DNA of 10,903 nucleotides from positions 1 to 10,903 of the forward strand of contig WJJK01000331.1 in NCBI GenBank assembly GCA_014729705.1, read 5' to 3'. The stretch comes from Candidatus Altarchaeales archaeon. Its GTDB lineage: Archaea > Altiarchaeota > Altiarchaeia > IMC4 > SCGC-AAA252-I15. This document shows positions 1 to 7,178 of this stretch, one piece after another. Below the pieces are notes generated by a model. It worked only from the letters and a program-made list of their open reading frames with translations. It made no database searches and was not told where the DNA came from. The translations under genes were made by a program, and so were the position numbers. The stretch's first letter is position 1; every line of letters starts with the position of its first letter.

Positions 1-2363
1 GGCTTGGAGGAAGCACCCTAGGAATGAAGGAATACAACGGTGGATGGGGCCCTGAAACCCAACTCCCCGCAGGAGTTGACGTAACAGGCACACCCGGAGA
101 CGAGGTATTTACGGTCTTCATACCCTACAGCCTACTAAATGACGGAAGCTTCGGATGGAGCGTCAACGTAGGAGCACGCAACTCAGGCGGCACAAAATTC
201 AGCCAATACCCTGTGGATTGGGTGCGTTGGGCTGGGGCCGGAGTATATGAGGGAACACCGGTGCGTGACTGGTGGGTTATGGACCATGTCACAGAAATCA
301 CGTTAGACTGTGAAGATAAACTACCCCACCCCTCAGAAGTCAAGCAAATGTGCTATAAAATCAGCTTCGACAACGACACCACCCCCTGGTTAACCGACCA
401 GTATTGTGGGGACTTCGGCGGTGACATGAAAGGCGATGAATGCTGCGTAGACCCACAGGGGTTGCCGTATGCATTCAACTTCACTGAAGACAGCCTACAC
501 GACCTATACTGGCGCTGTGAAGATCGCCTTGGAAACATGTGGGTTGATGAAGTCGAATACTTCAAGGTAGATTCAGTTGCACCCACTACAACCAAAAACA
601 TAACTGGTTGTAAGTACTGGGACGACAGCCAACAACTCTACTACGTAAACTGTGAAACCAACATAACCTTCCACCCAACCGACGGCGGACCGGTATGCGC
701 AGTGGGAGGTGTAACCACCTACTACGCGTGGGATGACGGCAACCTAACCTTATATGAGGGGCAGGTAATCAAGCCACTGGCAGACGGCATACACACACTA
801 GCCTACTTCAGCCAAGACGCTCTAGGAAACATCGAGCAAATGCAATACGAAGACGACATACTAGACTGTGCGCCTCCAGTAATTGAAAACATCAGGCCAG
901 CCTACTGTGAATACACGCCGGATGAGACCATAGAATTCACTGTAACTGATCCGGGTGTCATGCCCTCAGGAATCAACCTTGCGAGCATCCAAGTCATAGT
1001 GGATGGAGTAGCTGACGCAGGCTTTAGCCCACAAGACGACTGTACTACGACTGACGGCGGCTTAAGCTACCACTGCCTGTTTGAGGCGCAAAACATTAGC
1101 GAAAACAAGACACACATAGCAGTGATCACAGCCTCAGACAACGTATGCCACTCAGCCGAAGACGTCAAACGCTGGACCAACTGGGTGAACATAACCCTAA
1201 CCCACGAGGACCAGCTGAGCGTCACATGCCCAACCTGCAAGGACGCGTGTACAGACACCGGCTGCCCCTTCCTTGAGTGCAGCTGCGCAGGCTTGCCTGA
1301 GACAACAGACGTATGGGTGGATTTAATCCCGCCACAACAAATGTGTGACGGAGACACACCCTATACTGTACCAGACGGTACAATAGTTGACTTGAGCATG
1401 AGCATCGGCGGATTCTACTGGCCATACACCAACTTGCCCACAGTAAACGGACAGGTGCATGCATCAACCATGCCTAACCCGCAGGCGGGAGTCTCACAAG
1501 TAACCGCCACCACCGACGGGTTGGTAGGAGAAAGTGAAATAGAATACATAACCTGCCATGTGACAGGAGTATGGGTAGTAGCAAATCCAGAGACACTAGT
1601 AGCCAACGGCACAGACACAAGCCAGCTAACTATACAACTAGTAGACGACTGGGGTAACGCAGTAGCACTAGCCGGAGCCAACATAGAACTAGGACTAGAT
1701 CTTGAAGGCACCATCACCCCAGACACGGTGACAACAGACGCAAACGGACAAGCAACAGCCACACTAACAGCAGGCACACAAACAGGTGAGGCAACCATAA
1801 CCGCGGAAATACAAGGAAGCAGCATAACAGACACAACCACTGTGGAATTCACTGAACAGACAATTGAACCATTCGACGACGAACTCGCTATCGCTGCGGA
1901 ACAGTGGACTCTTGTTTCAACGCCAGAACCATTAAATGACAGTGAAACTGGTAATGTGTTCCCAGGGGACTTTGTGTTGCTATACAACAACTCAGACGAG
2001 TCTTGGATCTTCCCACCAGCGACAGTAGATGAGACATTTGGTTACTGGGTATACAGTATGGATGCCGAGACTATTCCATTGGTTTACAACGATGATCCGC
2101 TTGCAGTCCCGCCTGCAACTTCTTTAGGTGTTGGGTGGAATATGATCGGCCACAACCTCAGACAAGAGATGAGCATAAAAGACGCTTTACTGTCTATTGA
2201 TGGAAGTTATGCCTATGTCTTGAAGTATACAGGTTCAGGTTGGGATCTTTATGTCGCCGGAGCAGACAACACGGGGCCTGGGAGGTTCAACGTGATGGAG
2301 CCCGGTGTGGGTTACTGGGTTTATATGACTCAAGCCGACAACTATGCTGGGTTACCTGGTTAG
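1..2363 (+). CDS. Large secreted multidomain surface protein, 5' end outside the window
   Basis: The frame is open from base 3 through the ATG at 24 to the TAG at 2361-2363, and the first residues sit inside a folded beta domain with no signal peptide, so the ATG at 24 is probably internal and the gene starts upstream. Domains in order: a beta domain to about 290; two or three Cys-containing Ig-like domains at about 340-1200, one with the DGIHTLAYFSQDALGN signature of OmpL47-like/chitobiase-type beta domains; a short Cys cluster at about 1220-1290; an invasin-like (Big_1-type) Ig domain at about 1560-1855 with the usual VANG, VTTDANGQATATLTAG and GEATITA pattern; and a C-terminal domain at about 1880-2360 built of two similar halves with GWNMIG and PGVGYWVYM motifs. 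There is no C-terminal membrane segment, so this part is secreted or held by a partner. Likely role: adhesion or envelope structure (inferred). Codon use changes at about 1860-1880. Confidence 0.85.
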   Translation, partial: LGGSTLGMKEYNGGWGPETQLPAGVDVTGTPGDEVFTVFIPYSLLNDGSFGWSVNVGARNSGGTKFSQYPVDWVRWAGAGVYEGTPVRDWWVMDHVTEITLDCEDKLPHPSEVKQMCYKISFDNDTTPWLTDQYCGDFGGDMKGDECCVDPQGLPYAFNFTEDSLHDLYWRCEDRLGNMWVDEVEYFKVDSVAPTTTKNITGCKYWDDSQQLYYVNCETNITFHPTDGGPVCAVGGVTTYYAWDDGNLTLYEGQVIKPLADGIHTLAYFSQDALGNIEQMQYEDDILDCAPPVIENIRPAYCEYTPDETIEFTVTDPGVMPSGINLASIQVIVDGVADAGFSPQDDCTTTDGGLSYHCLFEAQNISENKTHIAVITASDNVCHSAEDVKRWTNWVNITLTHEDQLSVTCPTCKDACTDTGCPFLECSCAGLPETTDVWVDLIPPQQMCDGDTPYTVPDGTIVDLSMSIGGFYWPYTNLPTVNGQVHASTMPNPQAGVSQVTATTDGLVGESEIEYITCHVTGVWVVANPETLVANGTDTSQLTIQLVDDWGNAVALAGANIELGLDLEGTITPDTVTTDANGQATATLTAGTQTGEATITAEIQGSSITDTTTVEFTEQTIEPFDDELAIAAEQWTLVSTPEPLNDSETGNVFPGDFVLLYNNSDESWIFPPATVDETFGYWVYSMDAETIPLVYNDDPLAVPPATSLGVGWNMIGHNLRQEMSIKDALLSIDGSYAYVLKYTGSGWDLYVAGADNTGPGRFNVMEPGVGYWVYMTQADNYAGLPG

Positions 2364-2375
2364 TTGACTAATTAA

Positions 2376-2414
2376 AGAAGTCGGCTTGATGCCGGCTTTT
2401 TTTTTTGTTTTTTT
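2376..2414 (+). terminator. Hairpin plus T-run terminator after gene 1
   Basis: Twelve bases after the stop codon, GTCGGC (2380-2385) pairs with GCCGGC (2391-2396), with one G-T wobble and a TTGAT loop. Upstream A residues can extend the stem into the T-run. Ten T residues follow at 2397-2406, then G and seven more T. This has the form of a bacterial intrinsic terminator. In archaea the T-run alone commonly ends transcription, so the signal should work either way. It separates gene 1 from gene 2. Confidence 0.8.
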
Positions 2415-2420
2415 ATTTAA
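2410..2420 (+). promoter_or_regulatory. Possible TATA-like element for gene 2
   Basis: The AT-rich stretch TTTTTATTTAA directly follows the T-run of the preceding terminator. It lies where an archaeal TATA box would place a transcript start near 2440, which would fit translation from the TTG at 2452. The match to the archaeal consensus is loose and the T-run confuses it. Confidence 0.3.
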
Positions 2421-2424
2421 GAAA

Positions 2425-2964
2425 ATGATTTTGGGTTTGAATGACGCAGACTTGAACGTCAAACTAATTGCAAGCTTTCTTTTATTCTTAGTTTTATCTT
2501 TTTCTGTGGCTTCAGCTGACGCACCCCTATTGCCTATGATAATAAAAGGTAAATTAATAGTGGGCGGTGATGAAGCCCCAAAAGGCACGGTTTTGAAAGC
2601 ATACATTGGTGGGCGTGAAGTCTCCTCATACAATCTCACAAAAGAGGGTGATTATGCTTTAAACATACCTGGGTTCTCTGAATATCAGGGAAGAGAGATA
2701 TCATTTACCATAGATGGGGTGCAAGTTGAAAACACGAATTTAGTGTGGGCCTCTGGAGAGACAACAACCAAGTCAATAACGGTCGAGGAAATAAAGCAAA
2801 TCCCAACTACTACTGTCTTGGAAGAAGGTTCAGGAAAATTAGTTGAAGACGCTAGTTCTCAAAAAAATTATGCGGGGTTATTGATTATTGGTGTTTTAGT
2901 TGCTTTAGGCGTTGTTTTCTATCTATTTAATGAAAAAAAGGATAATGGAGTCATTGAACAATGA
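2425..2964 (+). CDS. Small exported membrane-anchored protein with one beta-sandwich domain
   Basis: From the ATG at 2425 this is 179 residues. The frame is open further 5', but earlier starts (2386, 2389) lie inside the upstream terminator hairpin and are unlikely. The signal peptide core LNVKLIASFLLFLVLSFSVASA is best presented if translation begins at the TTG at 2452 (170 residues), preceded by GGGTTT at 2433; the true start is therefore 2425 or 2452. Cleavage is expected after VASA. The mature part has a beta-sandwich domain of about 80 residues (IIKGKLIVGG...APKGTVLKAYIGG...GDYALNIPG) that resembles the N-terminal domain of gene 3 and the carboxypeptidase-regulatory-like class. Then come a short Thr-containing linker (PTTTVLEEG), a transmembrane segment at about residues 149-168 and a charged tail (NEKKD). 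The function is unknown; it is exposed on the cell surface by topology. Its codon use is AT-rich compared with gene 1. Confidence 0.8.
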   Translation: MILGLNDADLNVKLIASFLLFLVLSFSVASADAPLLPMIIKGKLIVGGDEAPKGTVLKAYIGGREVSSYNLTKEGDYALNIPGFSEYQGREISFTIDGVQVENTNLVWASGETTTKSITVEEIKQIPTTTVLEEGSGKLVEDASSQKNYAGLLIIGVLVALGVVFYLFNEKKDNGVIEQ

Positions 2965-2972
2965 ACGTACTA

Positions 2973-2981
2973 TTTATAAAC
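2973..2981 (+). promoter_or_regulatory. TATA box of the gene 3-4 unit
   Basis: TTTATAAAC matches the archaeal TATA consensus and lies 40 bases before the GTG/ATG region of gene 3, eight bases after the stop of gene 2. A transcript start about 25 bases downstream (near 3000) would leave a leader of about 20 bases carrying the ribosome binding site. The same nine bases precede gene 5 at 8973. Confidence 0.65.
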
Positions 2982-2982
2982 T

Positions 2983-2998
2983 TATCTTGCGTAAGATA
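2983..2998. promoter_or_regulatory. Perfect dyad between TATA box and gene 3, candidate operator
   Basis: TATCTT-GCGT-AAGATA is a perfect inverted repeat with six-base arms and a four-base centre, located two bases after the TATA box and ending at the expected transcript start. That is the usual place for an archaeal repressor to block polymerase recruitment. No regulator gene is present in the window, so its use as an operator is inferred. Confidence 0.4.
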
Positions 2999-3008
2999 TA
3001 CACTACTT

Positions 3009-3014
3009 GGGTGG
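3009..3014 (+). promoter_or_regulatory. Ribosome binding site of gene 3
   Basis: GGGTGG lies six bases before the ATG at 3021, a standard spacing for base pairing with the 3' end of 16S rRNA. It supports 3021 as the start. The same TTGGGTGGT string occurs before gene 5. Confidence 0.7.
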
Positions 3015-3020
3015 TACTAA

Positions 3021-6000
3021 ATGGGGGTAAATAAGACTACTGGACTGACTATTTTTGTATTGATAACGATTGCCGGACTCGTTTTTGCTCAGACAATTCC
3101 CACAGTAATAACGGGTAAAGCATACCTTAATGGAAATCCTGCTGACGGGGGTCAGGTAAAAGCATTTGTAAATGATAATTATGAAGCTATTGATCCTGAC
3201 GTGGACCTTGATGGTAGCTATCAGGTTGCTGTAACAGCATCTGAAGGCGACATTATTACCTTTAGTATAAATGATTGTTTAGCAGATCAAAGTGTAGTCA
3301 ATGATTGTTTAGCAGATCAAGAAGACAATACTGATCCAATATCCCTTGATCTTACTGCATCCTGTGGTGTTGTTTGTTCTTCTTATGGTAGTTCTGGTGA
3401 TTGTGAGGGTGATGCTAGTTGTGATTGGTGCGGTGAGTGTAGTTCTAGCCAGCAAAACGTTTGGGGTGCAGGTACTTGTGTTGATGCGGGGACTGATTGT
3501 GGTTATTCTTGTGTGGAAGGTTCTTGCGGTGCTGATTGTGACTCCAATGATGATTGTACAGACAATGACTGCAGCGAAACCTATGATGATTATTGTAACG
3601 CTAATAAGTTGGTTGAGTATGACGCAGATAAGTTAATGGATTCCACTACTGTAGAGGATTCCTGTGAAAACACGTGTGAAGCTGATTGTATGTGCACAGA
3701 CTGCAGTCTAGATTGTTCAGCTCCATCCACCAATACTTATTGTGTGATGGGGGTCTGTGGTGCTGAGTGTGATTCCAATGATGATTGTCCTGCAACCGAC
3801 TGTGATGGTGATGATGGTTGTGTGGGCAATGATTACTATGATTATGATGATGTTTCAAATGATTGTTTAGGGGATTGCAGTTGTGAGAATAACGCTTGCG
3901 GCGCTCCAACGATCACGGAAGATGATCCTCGTTGTGTGGAGTGTGAAACCGACGCCGACTGTAACGATCTGGATGATGATTACTGTGACGGTGTTTTAGT
4001 GAAACACGATGAGGGAGTATGTAACCTGGATTATGAATGCGTGGTGGAGACCACGACAACCTATGATTGTTCAACTGATGATGATGTTTACTGTTCAAGT
4101 GATACTCTGGTAACTGAAGTATACACTTGTGAGTCCGCCTCCTGTGTATTGGATGAGGGTGCAAGCTCAGATGAAGACTGTTACTATTATGATGAATTCT
4201 GTGACGGTGATGAAATTCGGTATGAGGAAGGATACTGTGATCCCGGCATCCCGGCATGTGACTCCAACGAGGGTCTAGTATATGATTGTTCAGATGATAA
4301 CGATGAATACTGTATGGATGGGGAGGTATACTATGTATATGAGTATTACACCTGTGACGGTGCATCATGTGTCCTAGATTATGAGGATCAAGATTGTGAC
4401 GTGTCCTGCGGCGCAGAATGCGATGACTCAAACACTTGCGATAAAAAGTGTGTGGGTGACACAAAATACTATGATGGATCATGTCTAGGGGACTGTACCT
4501 GCGATTACGACTCATACGACTGCAACCAAGACGACGGCTGGTATGATTACAACGGACAGGACGGCGGCACCCGGTGGGTGGAAGACGGAGCCTGCACCGA
4601 AAAACAGCAGCAGTCACAAAGATACCGGGACTACTACTGCAAAGATTCTGACGGTCAATGCCATTGGACTACCGACGAAACCCAAGGCGACGAAGGCTAC
4701 CGCTGGATTGATACTGGGGAAACCCGGAGCAAAGACGACGGCACAGCGTGCGGTGATGGCGTTCATTGCAATGGTGAGGAGACTTGCCAGTCAGGTGTTT
4801 GCGAGCCTGGATCACCGGTTGACTGCGATGATGGTATTGCTTGCACCGTAGACGACTGCAACGAAGATACTGATTCATGCGACAACACCCCTGATGATTC
4901 CTACTGTGATAATGGGGCTTGGTGTGACGGCACCGAATACTGTGACGCAGCCCTAGACTGCCAATCAAATGATGATGCGCCCGACTGCTCAGACGGAAAC
5001 GAGTGCACATCAGAATCATGTAATGAAGACACTGATTCATGTGAAAACCCCGACCTAGAATACGGGGCGACATGCGGTCAATCAAGGGATTGTGAATCAA
5101 GTCAGTGTGTAGATCCAAGATATGTGGTTTATCCAATAGACGGCCACGACTACTGCGACGGAGAAGGATCATGTGTTGAATACTCATGTGACTCCACTGA
5201 CTCCTACTGCGACCTAGAATGCAATGCTGAATGCACTGAAGGAGATTTAAGCTCGTGTGGGGATACCACTCAATGCGATGGACTGATTTATCAGACCCGC
5301 ACACCCTCCTGCGACACTGAAACCTGCTCCTGCGACTACGGCTCATGGAGTGATGGAACCTGCCAGCAATCATATGAAAACTGCGAAGCAGAATGCTACC
5401 AAAACAGCCACTGCCAAGACGCCTGTGACGGAGAAGAATGGTATTACGGCGGTTTCTGCGCACCTGATTGCTCCTGCAGTTGGGAGGGATCCGTTGACTG
5501 CACAACCCTCTCAGATTGGGTGGACACTGAAAACACCCAATGGGTGGGAGACGAAGTATGCACGGAAAAAGAGCAAATACAGCAGGAATATCAATCATAC
5601 TATTGTACCCTCGAATTTGATGGCAGCTGTGAATATGAAGTAACTGATAATCAATGGGTTGACACAGGAGAAACACAGGATAAGGAGGATGGAACCCCCT
5701 GCGGTGAGGAAGGAACCTGCCAAGAAGGTGTTTGCGTCACCGACGGCTCCACAACAACCTCCTCAACTACCTCAACAACCCTTGAAGAAGGTTATTGCGG
5801 CGACGGCGAAGCCCAAACCAACTTAGGAGAGGAATGCGACAACGGAGAGGGAAATAAAGATAATATGGAGCCCCTATGGGATGTTCAACAGGGTCAAGGA
5901 GACCGCTGGTATTGTTCCACCGAATGCATACGTTATTTTGTGGAAGGAACCTACTGCGGCGACGAAGTGCTGCAGGAAGGCAACGAGGAATGCGATGACG

Positions 6001-7151
6001 GCAACACCGAAGACGGCGACGGATGCAGCTCAACATGCGAACTAGAATCCCATATGAGGTGTGTCTACGACGACGGGCCTATGTGCGTTGAAATGGAAGG
6101 ACCAGGCGAGGATGAATGTGAAGACTACCTCGACTGCTGGTGTGTTGACGCAGACGCAGACGGATACGCGGTTGAGTGGAACTACGAGGAACCCACGCCC
6201 GCAGTAGTTTATCCTGAATGCGGACCAGTAGACTGCGACGACGAAGACGCATACACTTACCCCGGCGCGCCTGAAGTATGTGATGGTCGCCCGGAATTCA
6301 ACGACTGCGACCTCTGGGGTCAACCCGAACCCGTTGAAGTCACAAGCCCTGATGAAGGATGTGACGAAGACGGCGACGGCTACTGCGACTCCGAGATGAC
6401 CGTAAACCATGAATCACCTCTGCTTGGGGATACCTGTTCAAACACCGCAGAAGACGGGCAAGTAGACTGCAATGACGGGGAATCAACCGCAAACCCCTCT
6501 CAAGACGAAGACTTTGAAGCAGGAAACTGTGAAGACGGCGTAGACAACGACTGCGACGGTTTAATTGATTCAGAAGACGAAGGATGTCAAGTTCCTGAGA
6601 CAACAACAACCACGACAACCACAACAACAACCACGACAACTTCAACTACTTCATCAACTACTACGACCACCCGACCTGCAGACGATGGAGGCGGTGGATC
6701 GCTTGGCGGAGGCGGAACATTCGGCGGCACAACCAACTCCCGAGTTAGAGCCACCTGTTTTGACGGCATACAAAACCAAGGGGAAGAGGATGTCGACTGC
6801 GGAGGGCCTCTATGCCAGCCTTGCATGAGTTGTTCAGATGGATTGCAAAACCAGGGTGAAACGGGGGTTGACTGCGGAGGACCCTGCAGCCCGTGCCCGA
6901 CACCCACAACCATAGTTACCACCACTCTGACTACCTCCACTCAGAAGGCGACGACCACAACGGAGACTACTCCCCAAACAAACCAGCAGGCTACGACAAC
7001 CAACCCCACAACAACCTTAGTTGGGGGAACGCCAACAGGTTACTTTATCGGAACCCCCAGCACGGCTGGAATAAACCTGGGGTTATTCATCCTATTCGCT
7101 TTAATGGCCATCTACTTCTACCAAGTGATGACCATGAACTACACCAAATAA
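3021..7151 (+). CDS. Giant Cys/Asp-rich modular surface protein with MopE-like and DUF4215-like repeats and a membrane anchor
   Basis: 1376 residues, with roughly 140 Cys. The signal peptide is residues 1-23 (cleavage after VFA, before QTIP). A beta domain related to gene 2 spans about 25-95 and ends in a duplicated NDCLADQ. Acidic Cys-rich modules of the CxSNDDC...YCDG type fill about 110-460. A module of about 125 residues occurs twice (460-594 and 785-905). Between the copies lie two DC(D/S)DGxxCTxxxCNEDTDSC repeats. A Thr linker (about 910-920) precedes DUF4215/Myxococcus Cys-rich-like repeats (CGDGEAQ...GEECDNG; CGDEVLQEGNEECDDGN...GDGCSSTC, to about 1010). MopE-like metal-binding motifs follow (DADADGY 1043; DCDDEDAYTYPGAPEVCDG 1071-1089; NCEDGVDNDCDGLID from 1169). 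Next come a Thr tract, a Gly hinge, two DGIQNQGE-DVDCGGPC repeats (1246-1292), a Thr/Gln linker, TPTG at 1337, a membrane segment at about 1353-1371 and a short tail. The Asp-rich motifs probably bind calcium and the Cys pair as disulfides. Likely an envelope or adhesion protein; its ligand is unknown. Confidence 0.9.
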   Translation: MGVNKTTGLTIFVLITIAGLVFAQTIPTVITGKAYLNGNPADGGQVKAFVNDNYEAIDPDVDLDGSYQVAVTASEGDIITFSINDCLADQSVVNDCLADQEDNTDPISLDLTASCGVVCSSYGSSGDCEGDASCDWCGECSSSQQNVWGAGTCVDAGTDCGYSCVEGSCGADCDSNDDCTDNDCSETYDDYCNANKLVEYDADKLMDSTTVEDSCENTCEADCMCTDCSLDCSAPSTNTYCVMGVCGAECDSNDDCPATDCDGDDGCVGNDYYDYDDVSNDCLGDCSCENNACGAPTITEDDPRCVECETDADCNDLDDDYCDGVLVKHDEGVCNLDYECVVETTTTYDCSTDDDVYCSSDTLVTEVYTCESASCVLDEGASSDEDCYYYDEFCDGDEIRYEEGYCDPGIPACDSNEGLVYDCSDDNDEYCMDGEVYYVYEYYTCDGASCVLDYEDQDCDVSCGAECDDSNTCDKKCVGDTKYYDGSCLGDCTCDYDSYDCNQDDGWYDYNGQDGGTRWVEDGACTEKQQQSQRYRDYYCKDSDGQCHWTTDETQGDEGYRWIDTGETRSKDDGTACGDGVHCNGEETCQSGVCEPGSPVDCDDGIACTVDDCNEDTDSCDNTPDDSYCDNGAWCDGTEYCDAALDCQSNDDAPDCSDGNECTSESCNEDTDSCENPDLEYGATCGQSRDCESSQCVDPRYVVYPIDGHDYCDGEGSCVEYSCDSTDSYCDLECNAECTEGDLSSCGDTTQCDGLIYQTRTPSCDTETCSCDYGSWSDGTCQQSYENCEAECYQNSHCQDACDGEEWYYGGFCAPDCSCSWEGSVDCTTLSDWVDTENTQWVGDEVCTEKEQIQQEYQSYYCTLEFDGSCEYEVTDNQWVDTGETQDKEDGTPCGEEGTCQEGVCVTDGSTTTSSTTSTTLEEGYCGDGEAQTNLGEECDNGEGNKDNMEPLWDVQQGQGDRWYCSTECIRYFVEGTYCGDEVLQEGNEECDDGNTEDGDGCSSTCELESHMRCVYDDGPMCVEMEGPGEDECEDYLDCWCVDADADGYAVEWNYEEPTPAVVYPECGPVDCDDEDAYTYPGAPEVCDGRPEFNDCDLWGQPEPVEVTSPDEGCDEDGDGYCDSEMTVNHESPLLGDTCSNTAEDGQVDCNDGESTANPSQDEDFEAGNCEDGVDNDCDGLIDSEDEGCQVPETTTTTTTTTTTTTTSTTSSTTTTTRPADDGGGGSLGGGGTFGGTTNSRVRATCFDGIQNQGEEDVDCGGPLCQPCMSCSDGLQNQGETGVDCGGPCSPCPTPTTIVTTTLTTSTQKATTTTETTPQTNQQATTTNPTTTLVGGTPTGYFIGTPSTAGINLGLFILFALMAIYFYQVMTMNYTK
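3270..3320 (+). repeat. 30-base tandem duplication within gene 3
   Basis: The same 21 bases occur at 3270-3290 and 3300-3320, a period of 30 bases, encoding NDCLADQ twice with SVV between. The perfect identity suggests a recent in-frame slippage or duplication. It adds a second Cys at the end of the N-terminal beta domain. Confidence 0.9.
3525..3788 (+). repeat. Repeated CGA(D/E)CDSNDDC module in gene 3
   Basis: The 33-base segments at 3525-3557 and 3756-3788 encode CGADCDSNDDC and CGAECDSNDDC and differ at only a few bases. Each begins an acidic Cys-rich module of about 77 residues. A more diverged relative (CGAECDDSNTCDKKC) begins at about 4407. Confidence 0.7.
4398..4802 (+). repeat. Long Cys-rich module, copy 1, in gene 3
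   Basis: Residues 460-594. Its landmarks are CGAEC, CDKKC, YYDGSCLGDCTC, a Trp-containing strand (RWVEDGACTEKQQQSQRYRD), YYC, WIDTGETRSKDDGTACG and CQSGVC. These recur in the same order in copy 2 at 5373-5735. Copy 1 is followed by two 66-base repeats at 4819-4884 and 4983-5048 that encode DC(D/S)DG...NEDTDSC(D/E)N. Confidence 0.75.
5373..5735 (+). repeat. Long Cys-rich module, copy 2, in gene 3
   Basis: Residues 785-905. The order of motifs follows copy 1: CEAEC, CQDAC, YYGGFCAPDCSC, QWVGDEVCTEKEQIQQEYQS, YYC, WVDTGETQDKEDGTPCG and CQEGVC. Conservation is clear in protein but weak in DNA, so this duplication is older than the 30-base one near the N-terminus. Confidence 0.75.
6595..6672 (+). 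repeat. Thr-rich stalk of gene 3
   Basis: A low-complexity run of about 26 residues, almost all Thr with some Ser, made of ACA/ACG/ACC codons in short imperfect repeats. A Gly-rich hinge (GGGGSLGGGGTFGG, 6690-6730) follows it. Such tracts in archaeal surface proteins are typical O-glycosylated spacers that lift domains away from the membrane. Confidence 0.85.
6756..6896 (+). repeat. Two DGIQNQGE/VDCGG repeats in gene 3
   Basis: Residues 1246-1268 and 1271-1292 are tandem copies of C-x-DG-(I/L)-QNQGE-(E/T)-x-VDCGGP-x-C-x-PC. This Cys-rich motif is widespread in secreted proteins of bacteria and other organisms. It lies next to the last Thr-rich linker before the membrane anchor. Confidence 0.85.
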
Positions 7152-7178
7152 ACACGTATTTGGGGGTATTGAGCAAGT

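Noticed and set aside
1415..1990. Minus-strand open frame of 191 codons opposite gene 1
   Set aside because: Ser/Val-rich composition without recognisable domains, and it cuts across the invasin-like domain and the domain border of gene 1.
2386..2424. Earlier starts for gene 2 at 2386 or 2389
   Set aside because: They lie in the loop and right arm of the gene 1 terminator and would add a Phe-rich stretch that comes from the T-run, ahead of an already complete signal peptide.
4669..5676. Long open frame on the minus strand (335 codons) opposite gene 3
   Set aside because: Its product is a His/Arg/Ser-rich low-complexity chain with no domain, explained as the complement of Asp/Cys-rich codons in gene 3. 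The + strand frame has signal peptide, domains and anchor.
6130..6590. A copper-uptake locus (MopE-like motifs in gene 3, NosD-like helix in gene 5)
   Set aside because: Both family names mention copper, but the motifs seen are general Asp-rich repeats and beta-helix coils. No copper ligands, transporter or oxidase are present.
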